From Clavibacter michiganensis (GTDB lineage: Bacteria; Actinomycetota; Actinomycetes; Actinomycetales; Microbacteriaceae), in the NCBI RefSeq assembly GCF_016907085.1, contig NZ_JAFBBJ010000001.1, positions 434,001 through 498,000 of the forward strand: a stretch of 64,000 nt of DNA. Direction: 5' to 3'. The number at the start of each line of letters is the position of its first letter. Position 1 is the stretch's first letter. The notes under the pieces are model-generated. The model saw only the letters and a list, made by a program, of their open reading frames with translations. It was not told where the DNA came from and made no database searches. The position numbers and the translations under genes were made by a program. Of this stretch, positions 22,572-32,838 are shown piece by piece.

Positions 22572-24069
22572 TGGCCAAGGCAGAGCTGATGGACTACGAC
22601 GAGGCCATCGAGATGTTCGAGCCCGTGCTCGGGTTCGAGGTGCACGTGGAGCTCAACACGCGCACGAAGATGTTCTCCGACGCCCCGAACTTCTTCGGCG
22701 GCGAGCCCAACACCAACATCACGCCCGTGGACCTGGGCCTCCCGGGCTCGCTGCCCGTGGTGAACGAGCAGGCGGTCAAGCACTCGATCAGCCTGGGCCT
22801 CGCGCTCGGCTGCGAGATCGCGCCGAGCTCCCGCTTCGCCCGGAAGAACTACTTCTACCCGGACCTCGCGAAGAACTACCAGATCAGCCAGTTCGACGAG
22901 CCCATCGCGTTCCGCGGCTCGGTCGAGGTGGAGATGCCCGACGGCCGCATCGTCACGGTGCCGATCGAGCGCGCGCACATGGAGGAGGACGCCGGGAAGC
23001 TCACGCACGTGGGCGGCGCGACGGGCCGCATCCAGGGCGCCGACCACTCGCTCGTGGACTACAACCGCGCCGGCGTGCCGCTCGTGGAGATCGTCACGGA
23101 CATCATCTACGGTGCCGAGGCCGAGGCCCCCGAGCTCGCGAAGGCGTACGTGTCGACCATCCGCGACATCGTCGTGGCGCTCGGCATCTCCGACGCGAAG
23201 ATGGAGCGCGGCAACCTCCGCTGCGACGCGAACATCTCGCTGAGCCCGCGCGGATCCGGGAAGCTCGGCACCCGCACGGAGACGAAGAACGTCAACTCGC
23301 TCCGCTCGGTCGAGCGCGCCATCCGCTACGAGATCCAGCGCCAGGCGGCCATCCTCGCCGCGGGCGGCACGATCACGCAGGAGACGCGGCACTGGCACGA
23401 GGACACCGGCCGCACCTCGGCCGGCCGGCCCAAGAGCGACGCCGACGACTACCGCTACTTCCCGGAGCCCGACCTGCTGCCCGTGCAGCCGAGCGCGGAG
23501 CTGATCGAGGAGCTGCGGGCGGCCCTGCCCGAGGCGCCCGCGATCCGCCGCCGCCGGCTCAAGGCCGAGTGGGGCTTCACCGACCTGGAGTTCCAGGACG
23601 TCGTGAACTCCGGGCTCCTCACCGAGCTCGTCGACACGGTCGAGGCCGGGGCCGCCCCGCAGGCGGCGCGCAAGTGGTGGACGGGCGAGATCGCTCGCAT
23701 CGCCAACGCTCGCGGCGTGGACGCGGCGACGCTCATCAGCCCCGCGCAGGTCGCGTCCGTCATCGAGCTGGTCGAGGCCGGCACGCTGACGAACCGCCTC
23801 GCGCGCGACGTGATCGAGGGCGTCATCGACGGCGAGGGCACGGCGCAGGAGGTCGTGGACGCCCGCGGCCTCGCGGTCGTGTCCGACGACGGGCCGCTCA
23901 TCCAGGCCATCGACGAGGCGCTGCAGGCGCAGCCCGACGTGCTCGCGAAGATCCGCGACGGCAAGGTGCAGGCCGCCGGCGCCGTCATCGGCGCCGTGAT
24001 GAAGGCCATGCGCGGCCAGGCGGACGCGGCCCGCGTCCGCGAGCTCGTGCTGGAGCGCGCGCAGGCCTC

Positions 24070-24073
<4 letters not shown>
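22571..24073 (+). CDS. gatB: Asp/Glu-tRNA amidotransferase subunit B
   Basis: GatB binds the tRNA and performs the ATP-dependent amidation. The 500-residue chain shows the N-terminal signature [15 protein letters not shown], the catalytic-core motifs [16 protein letters not shown] and [29 protein letters not shown], and a C-terminal YqeY-like tail ([20 protein letters not shown]). Start and stop overlap both neighbours (TGATG with gatA, GTGA with the ABC-F gene). Confidence 0.97.
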
Positions 24074-25707
<1,634 letters not shown>

Positions 25708-25725
25708 CGCCCGCGGCCCGCGCCG

Positions 25726-27378
25726 CTACTGGTAGGTGACGAGGTCCGGCACGGGGGACACCTCGCGCATGGTCTGCTCGGGGGACAGCATCGGCTTGTC
25801 CTCGTCGATGAAGTTCTTCCAGCCCCACGCCATCCCGGCCGGCGCGTCGGCGTGCAGGGCCCGCCAGGTCGCCTGCTTGTCGGGCTGGCCGCCCTGCCCG
25901 TCGGCGTGGACGAGCATGGCGAGCTCCGGGTGGTCCATGTCGAGCGAGGCGCGGTCCTGGATCATGCTCAGCCGGAACTGGTGCAGCACGAGCATCTTCT
26001 GCGGCAGGCCCTTCTCGCGGACGACGCCCGCGAGCCAGTCGGTCGTGGCGTCGACCTCGGCCGCGGACACGCTGCCGATCTGCTTCAGCGGCACCTGGTC
26101 GGGGCCGAGCCGCCACTCGGGGTCGAGCGCGAGGCCCACGCCCGGCTGCGCGAGCACCGACTCGTAGCGCTTCGCCTGCGTGAGGAAGTCGGTGCGGCCG
26201 GGCTGGAGGTCGATGACGACGTACACGCCCGCGTCCCGGGCGGCGTGGATCCACGGCTGCAGCGTCTCGACGGGGACCTCGGAGGAGTAGTCGCCGTCCG
26301 GTCCCGCCGCGCCCGCGGCCACCGTGGCGATGAGCTCGAACATGGGGATCACTGGCTCGTCCGAGTAGGGCTGGTACTCGGCGGCCTGGGCCTTCGCGCG
26401 CGCGACGGCGTCCGCGGGCCCCTGCTCGCCCAGCACGCCGAGCGCGCCCGTGCCGGCGGCGCCGTAGAGCGCGACGTACCGCTTGCCGGGGAGGACGAGC
26501 TGCCCGCCGCCCGGCAGCTGGTCGCCCGTGGACGCGGTGCGGATCCGGCCCTCGAGCGACGCGTCGTCCGCGTAGGCGGCGCCGACGGCGATGGTGCTCG
26601 TCGCGCCGGCGTCGTGCAGGGCGGCGATCGCGTCGGCGGAGGCGCGCGGATCCGGGGACGCCTCGGGGACGACGGTCACGCCGACGCCGGCCGCGCGGGC
26701 CGTCGCGACCGCGGCGAGGGAAGAGGCGGCGTCGGTGGCGAGGGCGTGCGCCCCGCTGAGGGCGGCGGCCGGCGCGGTGGCGGGGAGGGCAACGTCGCCC
26801 GACCCGGCGGTGGGGGCCGACGCGGCGGAGACGTCGCCGTCGGGCGCGGCGAGCTCGGCCACGCGCGAGACGGCGGCGGACGGATCCTCGTCGGGAACGT
26901 CCGCGACGTCGGCCCCGGTCGCGCGGGCCACGTCGGCGGCGTGGTCGGCGCGCACCACCGTCGTCGACGCGGCGAGGGAAGCCGTGGCGTCGTCCCCGAG
27001 GTCGCCGACGGCGAGCACGCCCGAGGATCCCAGGCGCTGGATCTCGGACTCCGCACCCGAGCCCTGGACGAGGAGCGGCGCCCCGAGCGCGACGGCGGCC
27101 TCGGCCCCGAGCTCCTGGGCGGCGAGGTCGCCCGCGGGCGTCAGCACGGCGACGGGCGCCTGGCGGAAGAGGCTCGCGCTCATCGCGACGGACGCGTCCG
27201 AGTCGTCGGCCTGGCCCACGACGGTGAGCGGCGCTTCGGGCGCGGCGGTCACCGGTCGGAGTCGCTCCGGCGCCTGGTCCTGCGGGGTGCACGCGCCGAG
27301 GCCCGCGACGAGGCCGAGGGCGGCGAGGAGGGAGACGGAGGCGCGGAGGGACCGGGGGAGGCGGAGGGGGGACGGCAC
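25726..27378 (-). CDS. Large lipoprotein, cell-wall-binding-repeat-like N-half
   Basis: This is a 550-residue predicted lipoprotein (hydrophobic LLAALGLVAGLGAC, lipobox GLGAC). Residues about 50-300 contain Ala/Val-rich repeats such as APVAVLTPAGDLAAQELGAE and GVLAVGDLGDDATASLAAS. These resemble CWB2-type cell-wall-binding repeats, though weakly. The C-half has barrel-like strands (VYVVIDLQPGRTDFLTQAK, VGLALDPEWRLG, MLVLHQFRLSMI, GMAWGWKNFIDEDKP) that look like a glycosidase-type fold without a recognised active site. The function is unknown. The start is GTG with a -10 box six bases away. Its stop lies 18 bases from the convergent ABC-F stop. Confidence 0.82.
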   Translation of the reverse strand: MPSPLRLPRSLRASVSLLAALGLVAGLGACTPQDQAPERLRPVTAAPEAPLTVVGQADDSDASVAMSASLFRQAPVAVLTPAGDLAAQELGAEAAVALGAPLLVQGSGAESEIQRLGSSGVLAVGDLGDDATASLAASTTVVRADHAADVARATGADVADVPDEDPSAAVSRVAELAAPDGDVSAASAPTAGSGDVALPATAPAAALSGAHALATDAASSLAAVATARAAGVGVTVVPEASPDPRASADAIAALHDAGATSTIAVGAAYADDASLEGRIRTASTGDQLPGGGQLVLPGKRYVALYGAAGTGALGVLGEQGPADAVARAKAQAAEYQPYSDEPVIPMFELIATVAAGAAGPDGDYSSEVPVETLQPWIHAARDAGVYVVIDLQPGRTDFLTQAKRYESVLAQPGVGLALDPEWRLGPDQVPLKQIGSVSAAEVDATTDWLAGVVREKGLPQKMLVLHQFRLSMIQDRASLDMDHPELAMLVHADGQGGQPDKQATWRALHADAPAGMAWGWKNFIDEDKPMLSPEQTMREVSPVPDLVTYQ

Positions 27379-27384
27379 CCGACC

Positions 27385-27390
27385 ACGCTA
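27385..27390 (-). promoter_or_regulatory. -10 box TAGCGT, leaderless promoter
   Basis: On the minus strand TAGCGT plus GGTCGG precedes the GTG start at 27378. Confidence 0.55.
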
Positions 27391-27489
27391 CGCGACCCCC
27401 GGCGGGGGCGGGCGGACGCACCGCCGCCTCACCCGGGACGGCGACATCCGCGGGCCGTCATCGCCGCGGGCGCCCCCGGAGCCGCCCGG

Positions 27490-27495
27490 TACCGT
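27490..27495 (+). promoter_or_regulatory. -10 box TACCGT, leaderless DedA promoter
   Basis: TACCGT plus GGTCGG precedes the GTG at 27502. The six-base spacer is identical to that of the divergent lipoprotein gene. Confidence 0.55.
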
Positions 27496-27501
27496 GGTCG
27501 G

Positions 27502-28221
27502 GTGACCGCTCTCCTGCCGACGACCCTCCTGCCGACGACGACGATCGCCGGGGTCCGCCCCGCCGCCGGCGCCGAGGACCCGCTCCAGGGCCTCGACGGC
27601 CTCGTGGGCGCCGCCGCCCGTGTGATCGAGGCGCTCGGCGAGGTGGGCGTGGGCGCCATGACGTTCATCGAGACGGTGTTCCCGCCCATCCCGAGCGAGG
27701 TGGTGCTGCCGCTGGCCGGCTTCGTCGCGGCGACCGGTCGCATGAACCTGGTGCTCGTCATCGTCGCCAGCACGCTCGGCGCCTACCTCGGAGCCCTGCT
27801 CCTCTACTGGCTCGGCCGGAAGGCGGGCGAGGAGCGGACGATCCGCGTGCTCGCGAGGCTGCCGCTCGTGGAGCGCCACGACTTCGAGGTGGCCGCCGCC
27901 TGGTTCCACCGCCACGGCCGCTCGGCGGTGTTCTTCGGCCGTCTCGTGCCGGGCGTCCGCAGCCTGATCTCCCTGCCCGCGGGCGCGGCGGGCATGCACC
28001 TCGGCACGTTCAGCTCGTACACGATCGCGGGCAGCGGCCTCTGGAACGGCGCCCTCATCGGGCTGGGCGCGGCCCTCGGCAGCCAGTACGAGCTGATCGA
28101 CCGGTACGCGCAGTACCTCGACTACGCGGTGTACGGCGTGCTCGGGATCCTCCTGCTCCTGCTGGTCGGGCGCGCCCTCCGCCGCCGAGCGCAGCGGGGC
28201 CGGGCCGCGCGCGACCGCTGA
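27502..28221 (+). CDS. DedA family membrane protein
   Basis: DedA proteins are polytopic membrane proteins linked to membrane homeostasis and to undecaprenyl-phosphate or lipid transport. The 239-residue chain has the family entry segment ETVFPPIPSEVVLPLAGFVA, the motif FFGRLVPGVRSLISLPAGAAGM with its key Arg/Pro, and C-terminal hydrophobic helices ending in Arg-rich RRRAQRGRAARDR. The N-terminus has a small internal repeat, LLPTTLLPTTT. The GTG start is leaderless by -10 position. Confidence 0.9.
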   Translation: MTALLPTTLLPTTTIAGVRPAAGAEDPLQGLDGLVGAAARVIEALGEVGVGAMTFIETVFPPIPSEVVLPLAGFVAATGRMNLVLVIVASTLGAYLGALLLYWLGRKAGEERTIRVLARLPLVERHDFEVAAAWFHRHGRSAVFFGRLVPGVRSLISLPAGAAGMHLGTFSSYTIAGSGLWNGALIGLGAALGSQYELIDRYAQYLDYAVYGVLGILLLLLVGRALRRRAQRGRAARDR

Positions 28222-28292
28222 CGCGTGGCCGGGTCGCGCTCGCGTGCGGGCGACGCGCACCCGCCTCCCACGGGGCTCCCGGGCCCGCCGCG

Positions 28293-28298
28293 TACGGT
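28293..28298 (+). promoter_or_regulatory. -10 box TACGGT upstream of Gly/Asp/Phe-rich protein
   Basis: TACGGT lies about 60 bases before the ATG at 28359, implying a leader of about 50 bases. Confidence 0.4.
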
Positions 28299-28358
28299 GG
28301 CCGCAGGCCGACGAGGTCGGCGACGCACGCCGATCCGGCCCCGGCGAGAGGCACCACC

Positions 28359-29036
28359 ATGGGATTCCTGGACAGGCTCCTGGGCCGCGACGAGCAGCCC
28401 GACGGACGACGTGACCGTCGATCCGGCGGTGCCCCGCGCGAGCGCAGCGCCGACGAGGTCGCCGTCGAGCGCTACCGCTACCTCCTCCGCACCGCGCCGC
28501 CGGAGAGGATCGAGGAGGTGCACCTCGAGGCGTTCCGGAAGCTCACCCCGGAGCAGCGCGAGATCCTCTTCCGCCAGCTCAGCTCGGACGCCGCCGAGGG
28601 CGACGCGCCCGTGGACGACCGCCCCGAGTCGCTCGCCCGCTCCGCCACCCGCTCGGAGATGCGCGCGCCCGGCACGCTCGAGCGCACGCTCGGCCCGCGC
28701 GGCGGACTCGCGGGCGGCGGAGGCGCCGGGATGGGCATGAGCGGCATGATCGCCGGATCCATGCTCGGCACCATCGCGGGCGTCGTGGTCGGCTCGGCCA
28801 TCGCGCAAGCCCTCATCCCCGACGCGGTCGGGCAGGACCAGGCGGGCGCGGACGGCGGCGCCGACACGGGTGCCGATGGCGCAGCCGACGCGGGCGCGGC
28901 GGACGCGGGCGGCGCCGACGCGGGTGCCGGCGACTTCGGCAGCGGCGACTTCGACAGCGGGGACTTCGGGTCCGGCGACTTCGGCGGAGGCGCCGACATG
29001 GGCGGCGGCGACTTCGGCGGCAGCGACTTCTTCTAG
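28359..29036 (+). CDS. Hypothetical protein with glycine zipper and Gly-Asp-Phe repeat tail
   Basis: This 225-residue protein has three parts. A charged N-terminal region (RSADEVAVERYRYLLRT to KLTPEQREILFRQLSS) looks helical. A Gly/Met/Ala-rich hydrophobic stretch at about 115-148 (GMSGMIAGSMLGTIAGVVVG) resembles a glycine zipper and could insert into membrane. The last 75 residues are Ala/Asp/Gly-rich and then repeat Gly-Asp-Phe (GDFGSGDFDSGDFGSGDF), ending in Phe-Phe. No function is assigned. The start is ATG with GAGAGG nearby. Confidence 0.8.
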   Translation: MGFLDRLLGRDEQPDGRRDRRSGGAPRERSADEVAVERYRYLLRTAPPERIEEVHLEAFRKLTPEQREILFRQLSSDAAEGDAPVDDRPESLARSATRSEMRAPGTLERTLGPRGGLAGGGGAGMGMSGMIAGSMLGTIAGVVVGSAIAQALIPDAVGQDQAGADGGADTGADGAADAGAADAGGADAGAGDFGSGDFDSGDFGSGDFGGGADMGGGDFGGSDFF

Positions 29037-29069
29037 CGCACCGGGGCGCCCGGGCAGGTCCCCGCGCGC

Positions 29070-30758
29070 CTAGCCCGCGTCGACGATCCCCTCGCGCACC
29101 TTCCGGCGCAGCACCTTGCCGAGGAGCGACGTCGGCAGCTCGTCGAGCACCACGATCCGGCGCGGCACCTTGTAGGCGGCGAGCTCGCCGCGCAGCGTCG
29201 TCCGAGCGGCCTGCCCGTCGAGCGTCGCGCCGTCCTCGAGCACCACCGCCGCCACGACCTCCTCGTCGCCGCCGTCGCGCGGGATCCCGACGACCGCGGC
29301 GTCCCGCACGCCCGGGAGCTCGCGCACCGCGTCCTCGACCTCGGACGGCGAGACGTTGAACCCGCCCGTGATGATGAGCTCCTTAATCCGGTCGGCGATG
29401 CGCACGAAGCCGTCCTCGTCGATCGTGACCACGTCTCCCGTGCGGAACCAGCCGCCCTCGAGCAGCACGGCGGCCGTCTCGTCCGGGCGGCCGTGGTAGC
29501 CGCGGAACACCTGCGGACCGCGCACGAGGAGCTCGCCGGGCTCGCCCGCGGGCCGGTCGACGGTCGGGTCCTCGGGATCCACGACGCGCACCTCCGTGTT
29601 CGGCAGCGGCAGGCCGACCGTCCCGGCGCGCCGCGTGTCGCCGACGGGGTTGGCCATCAGCACGGGCGAGCACTCCGAGAGCCCGTAGCCCTCGACGAGC
29701 CAGCCGCCGGTCCGCTCCTCCCACGGCACGACGACCGACTCGGGCAGCGCCATGGCACCGGAGATGGAGATCGAGATGCCGTCGAGCGACACGCCCTCCG
29801 CCTCGGCGGCCTCGCGCAGCCGCGTGTAGATGGGCGGCACGGCGGGCAGGAACGTCGGCGGGTGGCGGCGGATCGCCTGCAGCACGAGGTCGGGCTCGAA
29901 GCGGGGGAAGAGGACGAGGCGCGAGCCCATGCTCATCGCGAAGGTGAGGCAGAGGGTCAGCCCGTAGGCGTGGAACATCGGCAGCACGGCGTACACGACG
30001 CTCGTGCCGCGCGACACCGTCGGCACCCAGGCGCGGGACTGGGCGGCGTTCGCGCTGAGGTTGAGGTGCGTGAGCTCGGCGCCCTTGGGCGCGCCCGTGG
30101 TCCCGCTCGTGTACTGGATCACCGCGAGGTCCGTCGCCTCGGGACGCGGGTGGTCGACGGGCAGGGGCGCGGCGGCGGAGATCCGCTCCCAGGTGATCGT
30201 GCCGGTGACCTTCGCGGCGATCGCGGCGCGCGCCGCGCGCGCCTTCGGGACGGGGAGACGCAGGAGGAGGCGCGTGCGGCGCGGCATGGCGCGCGTCACG
30301 TCGACGGACACGATGCGCTCGGGCCGCACGCCGTCGGGGAGCGCCTGGACCGTGGCGACCGTCTTGTCCCAGGCGATCACGGTGCGGGCGCCGTGGTCCT
30401 CGAACTGGTGCTGCAGCTCGCGCGGCGTGTAGAGCGGGTTGTGCTCCACGACCACGGCGCCGAGGCGCAGCACGGCGTAGAACGCCACGACGTGCTGCGG
30501 GCAGTTCGGCAGCACGATGGCGACCGGGTCGCCCGCCCGGACGCCCGCGTCGTGCAGGCCCTGGGCCGCGCGGGCGATCTGCTCGCCGAGCTCGCGGTAG
30601 CTGGTCTCCGCCCCGAGGAAGTCGAGCGCGGTGCCTCCCGGGAACCGGAGCACGGACTGGTCGACGATGTCGACGAGCGATCCCTGCGGCAGGTCGATCT
30701 CGTGCGGGACGTCGGGCGCATAGCTGGCCAGCCAGGGCCGGTCGGTGGGGGTGGTCAC
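29070..30758 (-). CDS. Long-chain fatty acid--CoA ligase (copy B)
   Basis: This AMP-forming acyl-CoA synthetase has 562 residues. Motifs are the nucleotide loop QYTSGTTGAPKGAELTH, VEGYGLSECSPVL, GWFRTGDVVTIDEDGFVRIA and DRIKELIITGGFNVSPSEVE, with the C-terminal catalytic lysine in LLGKVLRRKVRE. It aligns along its full length with copy A (33933-35621), starting from DRPW. The GTG at 30758 is chosen over one three codons upstream because it sits seven bases after TAGGGT and gives the same N-terminal length as copy A. It is the last gene of the minus-strand lipid cluster. Confidence 0.92.
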   Translation of the reverse strand: MTTPTDRPWLASYAPDVPHEIDLPQGSLVDIVDQSVLRFPGGTALDFLGAETSYRELGEQIARAAQGLHDAGVRAGDPVAIVLPNCPQHVVAFYAVLRLGAVVVEHNPLYTPRELQHQFEDHGARTVIAWDKTVATVQALPDGVRPERIVSVDVTRAMPRRTRLLLRLPVPKARAARAAIAAKVTGTITWERISAAAPLPVDHPRPEATDLAVIQYTSGTTGAPKGAELTHLNLSANAAQSRAWVPTVSRGTSVVYAVLPMFHAYGLTLCLTFAMSMGSRLVLFPRFEPDLVLQAIRRHPPTFLPAVPPIYTRLREAAEAEGVSLDGISISISGAMALPESVVVPWEERTGGWLVEGYGLSECSPVLMANPVGDTRRAGTVGLPLPNTEVRVVDPEDPTVDRPAGEPGELLVRGPQVFRGYHGRPDETAAVLLEGGWFRTGDVVTIDEDGFVRIADRIKELIITGGFNVSPSEVEDAVRELPGVRDAAVVGIPRDGGDEEVVAAVVLEDGATLDGQAARTTLRGELAAYKVPRRIVVLDELPTSLLGKVLRRKVREGIVDAG

Positions 30759-30765
30759 CCCTCCC

Positions 30766-30771
30766 ACCCTA
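30766..30771 (-). promoter_or_regulatory. -10 box TAGGGT, leaderless promoter of acyl-CoA ligase B
   Basis: On the minus strand TAGGGT plus GGGAGGG precedes the GTG at 30758. The spacer is purine-rich, so ribosome binding site function cannot be excluded. Confidence 0.5.
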
Positions 30772-30857
30772 GGCCGCGGGCGTGTCCGGGCCGGTGACGC
30801 GGAGGCGACGGCACGGGGAGGCGGCGGCCGCGTGAGGCGTGCGGCGCTCTGCGGGGC

Positions 30858-31304
30858 TCAGTCGCGACCCGCGCGCCGCCCCTCGGCCAGGTACGCGAGC
30901 CGGTGCAGCGTCTCGACGTTGCGCGCGTGCAGGAGCAGGTCCATCAGCGGCGCCGGCACGAAGCGGCCCGGCCCGCGCACGGCCTCCTCGGCCATGCGCA
31001 CCTCGCAGCCGTCGGGGAGCGTGCGCACCTCGAGGGTCACGCGCGCCTCGCCGAGCGGCCAGCCCTTCGGCTGCATGACCATGCGGCGCGGCGGATCCCA
31101 CTCGAGCATCGTGGTCTCGTCGTCGATGAGGACCGGCCAGGAGCCGAAGGAGTGGTGCAGCTGCGCGCCGGCCGCGGGCCAGGCGTCGTCGACGGCCCGC
31201 ATCCGGGAGGCGCCGACGACCCAGGCGGGGAAGAGCCAGCCGTCGGCGACCACCTCGGCGACGTCGGCGGGCGAGCACTGCATGCGGCGGCGGGTGACGG
31301 ACAT
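30858..31304 (-). CDS. SRPBCC (START/Bet v1-like) family protein
   Basis: This is a 148-residue soluble protein. The pattern MQCSPADVAEVVADGWLFPAWVVGASRM, then WDPPRRMVMQPKGWPLGEA and VTLEVRTLPDGCEVRMAEEA, ending in a long helix HARNVETLHRLAYLA, fits the SRPBCC helix-grip fold, which forms a hydrophobic ligand pocket. Proteins of this type bind or process lipids, polyketides and isoprenoids. It lies directly downstream of an FAD oxidoreductase and between two acyl-CoA ligases, which suggests a lipid-type ligand; this is inference. The ATG start gives the usual length. Confidence 0.8.
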   Translation of the reverse strand: MSVTRRRMQCSPADVAEVVADGWLFPAWVVGASRMRAVDDAWPAAGAQLHHSFGSWPVLIDDETTMLEWDPPRRMVMQPKGWPLGEARVTLEVRTLPDGCEVRMAEEAVRGPGRFVPAPLMDLLLHARNVETLHRLAYLAEGRRAGRD

Positions 31305-31377
31305 GGGTCCAGTCTGGTGCGCGTGTCCAGGCTCGCGTAATCGATCGGCGGGGCTCGACGCCCGCGGGGGCGCCCTG

Positions 31378-32826
31378 CTACAGCGAGAGGTCGGGCCCCC
31401 GGTCGATCCCGAACTCGTGCCGCAGCGCGCTCCGGGCGGCCTGGTACCCGGCCATGCCATGGACGCCGGGTCCTGGGGTCGCGGAGCTCGACGCGAGGTA
31501 GACGCCCGCGGCGGGCGTGCGCCACGGATCCGGCGAGAGCACGGGACGCGCGAGCAGCTGCCAGACGCTCGCGGCGCCCGCGGCGATGTCGCCGCCGATG
31601 TAGTTGGGGTCGTGCTCCTCCATGCCCACGGCGTCGATGCTCGACGAGGCGAGGATCAGGTCGCGGAAGCCCGGGGCGAAGCGCTCGATCTGCCGCGTGA
31701 TCGCCTCGGTCTGGTCGACCGTGGATCCCGCGGGCACGTGCGTGTAGGCCCAGAGCACGTGCTTCCCCTCGGGTGCGCGGCCGGGATCGTCGATGGAGGG
31801 CTGCGCCACGAGCACGTACGGGTCGTCGCTGTGCCGGCCGGCGGCCACGTCCCGCTCGGCGCGCTGGATCTCGGCCCGGGTGCCGCCCACGTGCAGCGTG
31901 CCCGCCCTCCGGAGCTCGGGATCCGTCCAGGGCACGGGGCCCGAGAGCGCGAAGTCGACCTTGGAGGCGGCGTTGCCGTAGCGGAAGCGGCGGAGGGCGC
32001 GGAGGTAGCGGGCGGGCAGGCGGTCGCTCGCGATGCGCGAGAGCGCCCGGGCGCTGGTGTCGAGCAGCACGGCGCGGGCGGCGGGCAGCTCGCGGAGCGT
32101 GCGCACCTCGGATCCCGTGACGACCTCGCCGCCGTGGGCCCGCAGGTCGGCGACCATCGCGTCGACGATGGACTGGCTGCCGCCGATGGGGACCGGCCAG
32201 CCGCGGGCGTGGGCGTACGCGCCGAGGGAGAGCGCGGCCGCGGCGGTGGAGACGCTCGGCATGGTCTGGATCGCATGGGCGGCGACGCCCGTGAACATCG
32301 CGGGCGCGACGTCGCCGCGGAAGCGCGCGTTCCAGGCGGGCGAGCCCTGCTCGAGGGCGCGGAGGCCGAGGCGGATCGCGGTCGGCGGATGCCGCGGCAC
32401 CTGCAGCAGCGGGCCGTTCGTGAACTGGGCGACGCGGTCCGCGGTCGCGGCCAGCGGCCCCATGAGCTGCCTCCACGCCCGGCCGTCCACGCCGAGCGCG
32501 TCGGCCGTGCGGTCGATGTCGCGGTACGCGATGCCCGAGACGCCGCCGTCCAGCGGGTGCCCGTAGGAGATCTCCGGGACGACGAGCTCGATGCGCCGGT
32601 CGAGCTGGAATGCCCGGAAGAACCCGGACGCGAGCGCCATCGGGTGCACGGCGGAGCAGATGTCGTGGTGGAAGCCGGGGAGCGTGAGCTCGGCCGTCCT
32701 GCTGCCGCCGCCGATCGTGTCGGCCCGCTCGTGCACCTCGACCCGGAGGCCCGCACGGGCCATCGTCACGGCCGCGGCCAGCCCGTTCGGCCCGGAGCCG
32801 ACCACGATCGCGTCGATGTCACCCAT
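31378..32826 (-). CDS. FAD-dependent oxidoreductase, phytoene-dehydrogenase-like (COG1233)
   Basis: This 482-residue flavoprotein begins with the dinucleotide-binding motif DAIVVGSGPNGLAAAVTMARAG and the following HERADTIGGGSRTAEL. The C-terminus shows a second FAD contact, GVYLASSSATPGPGVHGMAGYQAA. It belongs to the amine-oxidase/phytoene-desaturase-like group, whose members desaturate, isomerise or saturate isoprenoids and lipids. No carotenoid genes are nearby, so a carotenoid role is not supported. The ATG follows TAGCCT by six bases; that box begins with the TAG stop codon of the upstream SDR. Confidence 0.88.
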   Translation of the reverse strand: MGDIDAIVVGSGPNGLAAAVTMARAGLRVEVHERADTIGGGSRTAELTLPGFHHDICSAVHPMALASGFFRAFQLDRRIELVVPEISYGHPLDGGVSGIAYRDIDRTADALGVDGRAWRQLMGPLAATADRVAQFTNGPLLQVPRHPPTAIRLGLRALEQGSPAWNARFRGDVAPAMFTGVAAHAIQTMPSVSTAAAALSLGAYAHARGWPVPIGGSQSIVDAMVADLRAHGGEVVTGSEVRTLRELPAARAVLLDTSARALSRIASDRLPARYLRALRRFRYGNAASKVDFALSGPVPWTDPELRRAGTLHVGGTRAEIQRAERDVAAGRHSDDPYVLVAQPSIDDPGRAPEGKHVLWAYTHVPAGSTVDQTEAITRQIERFAPGFRDLILASSSIDAVGMEEHDPNYIGGDIAAGAASVWQLLARPVLSPDPWRTPAAGVYLASSSATPGPGVHGMAGYQAARSALRHEFGIDRGPDLSL

Positions 32827-32832
32827 GCGTCG

Positions 32833-32838
32833 AGGCTA
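32833..32838 (-). promoter_or_regulatory. -10 box TAGCCT that includes the SDR stop codon
   Basis: On the minus strand the SDR stop TAG (32838-32836) forms the first half of TAGCCT, followed by CGACGC and the ATG at 32826. Confidence 0.55.

Noticed and set aside
31378..32826. Carotenoid biosynthesis (phytoene desaturase)
   Set aside because: The flavoprotein fold fits, but no phytoene synthase, prenyl synthase or cyclase genes lie nearby, so only the broad family is called.
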